Assembly: GCF_004331435.1 (NCBI RefSeq)
Contig: NZ_SJKA01000004.1
Location: 496,001 to 560,000 of the forward strand
Source of the DNA: Kribbella sindirgiensis
GTDB taxonomy: Bacteria > Actinomycetota > Actinomycetes > Propionibacteriales > Kribbellaceae
DNA: 64,000 bases
Reading direction: 5' to 3'
The notes under the pieces: generated by a model
The model's database searches: none
The model's input: the letters and a program-made list of their open reading frames with translations, nothing else
What the model was told of the DNA's origin: nothing
Shown: positions 60,145 through 64,000 of the stretch, piece after piece
Layout: the number at the start of each line of letters is the position of its first letter
Numbering within the stretch: position 1 is the first letter of the stretch
Made by a program: the position numbers and the translations under genes

Positions 60145-60594
60145 TCAGTTGACGAACCCCACGATCGTTCGCAGCAGCTGATCCAGGTACGGCGGGTCGC
60201 TCTTGGTACGGAAGGCGGGCGTCGGCGGTTCGGGACACCCGGCCAGCTCACAACTCCCCCGGATCGACCGCAGCAAGGCATCGACCGTCTTCCACTGATG
60301 CGATGGATTCTCCGGTACCGACGGCAGCACCGCCACCCGAATTCGTGTCAGCGACGTCACCTGTTCGTCCGTCACACCACGCAGGATGCCGCCCGCGAGC
60401 AGTTCGTCGGCGGCCGCCGGCGGGCACCCGCGATCGACCAGCTCCGGAACCAACGCCAGCAGGACCGCGACGGTACATCCATTGGAGGCTCCAACGATTC
60501 TTACCGGCCCGGAACGTTTCGCCAGCTGTTCACCCAGTGCCGCGACCTCGACGTCCCATGCACTGGCTCGCTGCGGCCGATCCGGCGCCAGCAC
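60145..60594 (-). CDS. Alpha/beta-hydrolase-like protein, N-terminally incomplete
   Basis: A 149-aa frame from GTG 60594. It starts in the middle of a strand typical of alpha/beta hydrolases (GIEVLAPDRP), has the nucleophile elbow VGASNGCTVA, and ends PYLDQLLRTIVGFVN. The N-terminal strands with the oxyanion HG motif are absent, since an in-frame TGA stands at 60625. No convincing catalytic His is visible. Probably a remnant, or a non-catalytic protein. Confidence 0.5.
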   Translation of the reverse strand: MLAPDRPQRASAWDVEVAALGEQLAKRSGPVRIVGASNGCTVAVLLALVPELVDRGCPPAAADELLAGGILRGVTDEQVTSLTRIRVAVLPSVPENPSHQWKTVDALLRSIRGSCELAGCPEPPTPAFRTKSDPPYLDQLLRTIVGFVN

Positions 60595-60624
60595 CTCGAT
60601 GCCGTCCGGCGCGAGGCGACGCGG

Positions 60625-60765
60625 TCATCCGTGGTGCGGGGGGACCTCGTTCAGGATGCGCTCGTCGTCGTCGCTGCCGAAGTCGTTGTCACCCCAGGTC
60701 CGCGGGTCGTCGTCCCGGGTCTGTTCCGGCAGCAGCGGCTCGTCGTCTTCGTACGGGCTCGTCAT
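60625..60765 (-). CDS. Small acidic conserved-type protein (46 aa)
   Basis: A 46-aa protein reading MTSPYEDDEPLLPEQT, then TWGDND and DDDERILNEVPPHHG. The LLPEQTRDD...WG...DDDR.L.E.PPH pattern is that of a short protein I recall from many actinobacterial genomes. TAATCT (minus strand) lies six bases before the ATG, consistent with a leaderless transcript. The stop is followed in the same frame by the hydrolase remnant. Confidence 0.72.
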   Translation of the reverse strand: MTSPYEDDEPLLPEQTRDDDPRTWGDNDFGSDDDERILNEVPPHHG

Positions 60766-60946
60766 GCCTCCAGATTACCGAGTCAGCGGGGTTCTCCGGG
60801 ATCGCCTGTCCAGCGGCGGCCGCACGGAGGCACGAGGGCGACCAGTGCGCGCACGTTACAGGTGAGCCACGGTTACGGCTCGATCCCGCGGCGTGACCGG
60901 AAAGACGCGCCGCCGTGATGTTCCGGCACGCGCGGTGTGACCCCTT

Positions 60947-60963
60947 TCCACCATGATGGTGGA
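60947..60963. promoter_or_regulatory. 17-bp palindrome upstream of a lipoprotein gene
   Basis: tccaccatgatggtgga is a perfect 8-1-8 palindrome, 26 bases before the GTG of the lipoprotein gene at 60990. Its place suggests an operator, or a hairpin in the leader. Confidence 0.5.
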
Positions 60964-60989
60964 CCTTGCCAACCCGGAAGGACCGAGTC

Positions 60990-61592
60990 GTGAGTGCACA
61001 ACGGACACGGGGCCTGATCGGTGCGACGTTTGTCGTGGCTGTGCTCGGAGTTGCCGCCGCCTGCGGCACCGAGGACGGCTCGTCCCCGCCCGCCGCCCAG
61101 CCCACCCAAACGGTGACCATGCCGTCGCCCACCCCGTCAGCCAGCCCCAGCGGTACGCCGAGCACGGACTGCCCCGAGACCATCACGGCCGTCCGCGCCG
61201 CCACCGACAAGGCGGTGTGGGGCCAGGGCGCGGCCACCTCGAAGTTCAACCCCGTCAGCGTGACGATCTGCCAGTACGACGCACAGGCGACCGGGCAGGA
61301 CTACGCGACGATCACCACCAAGCGCATGGGCAAGCAGGCGACCGACCTGTTCGCCCTGGTCAACGCGGCGAAACCCGTCGCGAAGAAGCCGAGTATGTGC
61401 ACCAAGGAGCTCGGACCCACGTACGTGCTGCGGTTCACCGACAACGACCGCGGTGTCCTGTCGTTCACCGCCGAGTCCTTCGGCTGCCACCGCCTGGTGG
61501 CGACCTCGCTGGAAGGTCAGGGCAAGCCCGGCACACTGCCGGCGCCGCGCCAGGTGACCGCCGAGCTGACGAAGTCACTCGGCCTGCGCTGA
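60990..61592 (+). CDS. Hypothetical lipoprotein
   Basis: A 200-aa protein from GTG 60990 with GGAAGGA upstream. The signal peptide ends in a lipobox-like VAAACG, then a Thr/Pro/Ser linker to about 65 and a domain with paired Cys (STDCPETI, VTICQYD, PSMCTKEL, FGCHRLV). It may be DUF-type with two disulfides. Function unknown. Confidence 0.78.
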   Translation: MSAQRTRGLIGATFVVAVLGVAAACGTEDGSSPPAAQPTQTVTMPSPTPSASPSGTPSTDCPETITAVRAATDKAVWGQGAATSKFNPVSVTICQYDAQATGQDYATITTKRMGKQATDLFALVNAAKPVAKKPSMCTKELGPTYVLRFTDNDRGVLSFTAESFGCHRLVATSLEGQGKPGTLPAPRQVTAELTKSLGLR

Positions 61593-61734
61593 CCCTGCGC
61601 CGGACGTGCACCCCGAAGCCGTCCGAGGTGGGGTCTACCCGCGCCTGCCTTGCGGGTCCCTTTCGAGGTCGACCCGCGAGGCAGGTTGCGGCGGCTGCCG
61701 CGTGTGCCGCACCCTCCAGTGAGGGAGGGTGCTC

Positions 61735-63054
61735 ATGCGAATGATCCGGCTGCTGTGCGCGCTCGTCCTTGCCTGCACCGCCTGCTCGACTTCACCCGCC
61801 GAGAAGGCAGCCGAGAACAAGCCCTGTACGCCGGGCTTCACCTGCACGACGCTGCACGTCCCGCTCGACCGGAAACGCCCGGACGGCCCCTCGCTCGACC
61901 TCGCCGTCATCGCCGCCGACAACGTCGACGCGCCCCGCGGCGTCCTCCTGCTACTCACCGGGGGTCCCGGCCAGCCCGGCGTACCGCTCCTCCCCAACTT
62001 GCGGCGCAACCTGCACCCTGATGTGCTGCGTGAGTACCGCCTCGTCATGTTCGACCAGCGCGGCACAGGTCCTGACGGCATCAATTGCCCTGCTCTGCAA
62101 GAGACTGTGGGCGGTTCGGACTTCCTGACCCCACCCGCCACGGCTGTCGACGACTGCGCGCAGCACATCGGGTCCGGCGCTGGGTACTACGGGACTCCTG
62201 ACACCGTCGACGACATCGAGCAGCTGCGCCAGTACCTCAAGGTCGATCGGCTGACGATCGACGGAACGTCGTACGGCAGCTTCACCGCGGCGCAGTACGG
62301 GCTGAAGTACCCGGGCCAGGTGCAGGCGCTCGTGCTGGACTCCGTCGTACCGCACAAGGGATTCGACCCGATGGGTGTGGATCTGATGGCCGCGAGCGCC
62401 GGGGTACTCAAGGAGGCGTGCCGCCAGGATCCCGCGTGTGCGACGGATCCGGTGGCGGATGTGGCGTGGCTCGTGCAGCACGTCGTCAGCGGTACCGACC
62501 TGATGGAGTCGTTGGCAGTCGCGAGCCTCAACTCGGTCAACCCGTCCCTCAGAGGCATCCCAGCCATCCTGAACTCCGCACGCAGCGGCGACCACAGCGG
62601 TCTGAAGGAGCTGCTCGAGCGAACCACCAGCAAAGGGCTTTCCTACGACACGCTGTCTGCAGGGCTCCACATGGCCACCCTCTGCTCCGACCTCCGTTTC
62701 GCCTGGTCCGGCAAACCCGACCGCAAGACCGCGCTCGACGAAGCGGTACGGCGCCTGGACCCGAAGGAGCTGTACCCGTACGACGTGGCGACCGCACGCG
62801 ACCAGCTGATGATCCAAGGCTGTCTGCGCTGGCCGGCCGACCGCGTGTCGACGTACCCGGCCGCACAGGAACTGACGCCGCGCACGCTGATCCTGCACGG
62901 CACCAACGACCTGTTCTGCCCGCTCGACTGGGCCAAATGGGAGAAAGCACACGCCCGGGACGCCGAGCTGGTCGTCGTCCCCGGAAGCGGTCACAGCGTG
63001 CAACGAGACCCCCGCGGGAAGGCGGCGGTACGGGAGTTCCTGCTGGACAACTAG
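61735..63054 (+). CDS. Alpha/beta-hydrolase lipoprotein, tripeptidyl-aminopeptidase-like
   Basis: A 439-aa secreted lipoprotein (lipobox CTACS near residue 16) with GGGAGGG upstream of the ATG at 61735. Motifs: LLTGGPGQPG (oxyanion), MFDQRGTGPDG, DGTSYGSFTAAQYGLKYPG (nucleophile Ser), a C-terminal domain LILHGTNDLFCP (Asp) and GSGHSVQRDP (His). This is the S33-type exopeptidase/TAP-like layout of Streptomyces tripeptidyl aminopeptidases. Confidence 0.9.
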   Translation: MRMIRLLCALVLACTACSTSPAEKAAENKPCTPGFTCTTLHVPLDRKRPDGPSLDLAVIAADNVDAPRGVLLLLTGGPGQPGVPLLPNLRRNLHPDVLREYRLVMFDQRGTGPDGINCPALQETVGGSDFLTPPATAVDDCAQHIGSGAGYYGTPDTVDDIEQLRQYLKVDRLTIDGTSYGSFTAAQYGLKYPGQVQALVLDSVVPHKGFDPMGVDLMAASAGVLKEACRQDPACATDPVADVAWLVQHVVSGTDLMESLAVASLNSVNPSLRGIPAILNSARSGDHSGLKELLERTTSKGLSYDTLSAGLHMATLCSDLRFAWSGKPDRKTALDEAVRRLDPKELYPYDVATARDQLMIQGCLRWPADRVSTYPAAQELTPRTLILHGTNDLFCPLDWAKWEKAHARDAELVVVPGSGHSVQRDPRGKAAVREFLLDN

Positions 63055-63146
63055 TGATCGAACTGTGTGCGAACGGTTGCAGCACGTGGGCGGCTCGATG
63101 CGTCTAATAGGTGTGAGGAGTTGTACGCCCAGCCAGGGAGTGGCGA

Positions 63147-63659
63147 GTGGATTTCGAGGAGTACGTGTCCGCCCGTGGACAGGAACTGGTGCGGCTCGGG
63201 TTCACGGTCTCCGGCGACTACCAGCGGGCGGAGGACCTGGCGCAGATCGCGCTGATGCAGGCCTTCCGCTCCTGGCGGAAGGTGCGCAACGCGGACGATC
63301 CGCATCACTACGTCCGGCGGATCCTGGTGAACGAGTACCTGTCGATGACGCGTCGGCGCTCGTTCACGGAGGCGCCGACGGCCGACCTCGACCCGCAGCG
63401 CACCGTGCCCGACCACGCCACGCATGTCGCCAACTCCGACGATCTGTGGCGTGCGCTGGCGACGCTGTCCGCCCGGGAACGGGTCGTTCTGGTCCTGCGC
63501 TACTACCAGGACCTGGACGACCAGACGATCGCCGAGGTGCTCGGCATCAAACCGTCCACCGTGCGCGCGACCGCGAGCAGGGCACTCGCCTCGCTCCGGC
63601 GGCGGCCGGCCTATTCAGGGGCCGGCGAATCCAACCGTGTCGATGAGAGGTTGTCGTGA
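63147..63659 (+). CDS. SigE-family RNA polymerase sigma factor (second copy)
   Basis: A 170-aa protein with regions 2 ([24 protein letters not shown]) and 4 ([44 protein letters not shown]). The GTG start follows GGGAG. Its stop overlaps the next start (GTGA), the same arrangement as the sigma pair at 14790-16081. Confidence 0.92.
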   Translation: MDFEEYVSARGQELVRLGFTVSGDYQRAEDLAQIALMQAFRSWRKVRNADDPHHYVRRILVNEYLSMTRRRSFTEAPTADLDPQRTVPDHATHVANSDDLWRALATLSARERVVLVLRYYQDLDDQTIAEVLGIKPSTVRATASRALASLRRRPAYSGAGESNRVDERLS

Positions 63660-64000
63660 GCAACACCGATCTCGAGGATGACCTGCGAGGTACCTTCGAA
63701 CGCGCCGCGGCCTCGGTGCCGCAGGCCGCGGACCTGACCGAGCGCGCCACCACGGGCGCCCGTCGCGCCCAGCGGCGTACCTGGATCGTCTCCGGCGCTG
63801 CCGCCGTCGCGGTGGCCGCGGTCGCCGTCGCCGGGTTCGGGCTGGCGGGGACGCGGAACCAGCCGATGCAACCGCCGGTCGCCGCCGAGCAGGCTCCTGC
63901 CTCGGCCGCGTCGACACCACAGGTGTTCTCGAACAAGACCGTGGCCGGCACCTGGCGTCCCGTGCAGATGGTCGGCGTCCAGTCGCTCAAGAAGGCCCGG
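63656..64000 (+). CDS. Membrane-anchored partner of the second sigma factor, cut by window end
   Basis: The first 115 residues are visible. About 45 cytosolic residues end in RRAQRRT, followed by a transmembrane helix ([21 protein letters not shown]) and the start of an outer domain. The layout equals that of the protein at 15308-16081. The C-terminus lies beyond the window. Confidence 0.8.
   Translation, partial: MSNTDLEDDLRGTFERAAASVPQAADLTERATTGARRAQRRTWIVSGAAAVAVAAVAVAGFGLAGTRNQPMQPPVAAEQAPASAASTPQVFSNKTVAGTWRPVQMVGVQSLKKAR

Overview
The window is high-GC DNA with dense operons, frequent 4-bp ATGA stop/start overlaps, many GTG starts and apparently leaderless genes. It is chromosomal DNA of an actinobacterium, most likely order Propionibacteriales (Kribbella-like). 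This rests on gene content: a monomeric NADP isocitrate dehydrogenase, GuaB1, furA-katG, SigE-type sigma factors, and a SepX-RimJ-Mog-MoaC-MoeA-UDPGP-FCL-FmdB-MscL block. The genus is inference; no rRNA gene is present.

Layout. 1-6334: [NiFe]-hydrogenase maturation genes. hypA and hypB are on the plus strand; hypF', hypC, hypD and hypE are on the minus strand. HypF lacks its N-terminal third or more, and a fold-type II PLP enzyme gene abuts the truncation. 6334-11322: a minus-strand peptide/nickel-type ABC importer (binding protein, two permeases, fused double ATPase) that runs through a 163-bp palindromic element into the PLP gene. A Zur-like 15-bp box overlaps the start of this operon. I read it as a metal/metallophore uptake cassette placed in front of a damaged hyp operon. 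11464-14741: MarR regulator and a copper operon (CopD, CopC, YcnI, a His/Met-rich membrane protein). 14790-17820: SigE-family sigma factor and partner, ROK kinase, two hairpins, pentapeptide-repeat protein. 17907-24438: isocitrate dehydrogenase, an archaeal/eukaryotic-type prolyl-tRNA synthetase, a GAF-LuxR regulator, GuaB1.

24508-35400: a carbohydrate-utilisation locus. LacI, a sugar ABC importer, two tandem Tat-exported clan GH-A-like proteins and an SDR dehydrogenase form one minus-strand operon with five consecutive ATGA overlaps. A divergent enolase-superfamily dehydratase gene is split by a frameshift. 35458-38601: small protein, a toxin-antitoxin-like pair, and a secreted/lipoprotein pair. 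38659-42372: katG-furA with a recognisable FurA box, and a second GAF-LuxR paralogue. 42487-47679: SDR/TetR pair sharing twin operators, then LysR, a membrane protein, an SDR and an FAD oxidoreductase. 47700-48075: a 31-bp tandem repeat and tRNA-Ala(CGC).

48149-59602: conserved housekeeping block (SepX divisome protein, RimJ-like acetyltransferase, molybdenum cofactor genes, eukaryotic-type UDP-glucose pyrophosphorylase, 5-formyl-THF cyclo-ligase, penicillin-acylase-family protein, FmdB, SAF protein, MscL). 59628-64000: acetyltransferase, an N-terminally incomplete alpha/beta hydrolase, a 46-aa acidic protein, a lipoprotein, a lipoprotein peptidase-like hydrolase, and a second SigE-type sigma factor with a partner cut by the window end. 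No IS transposase, prophage or CRISPR array was seen.
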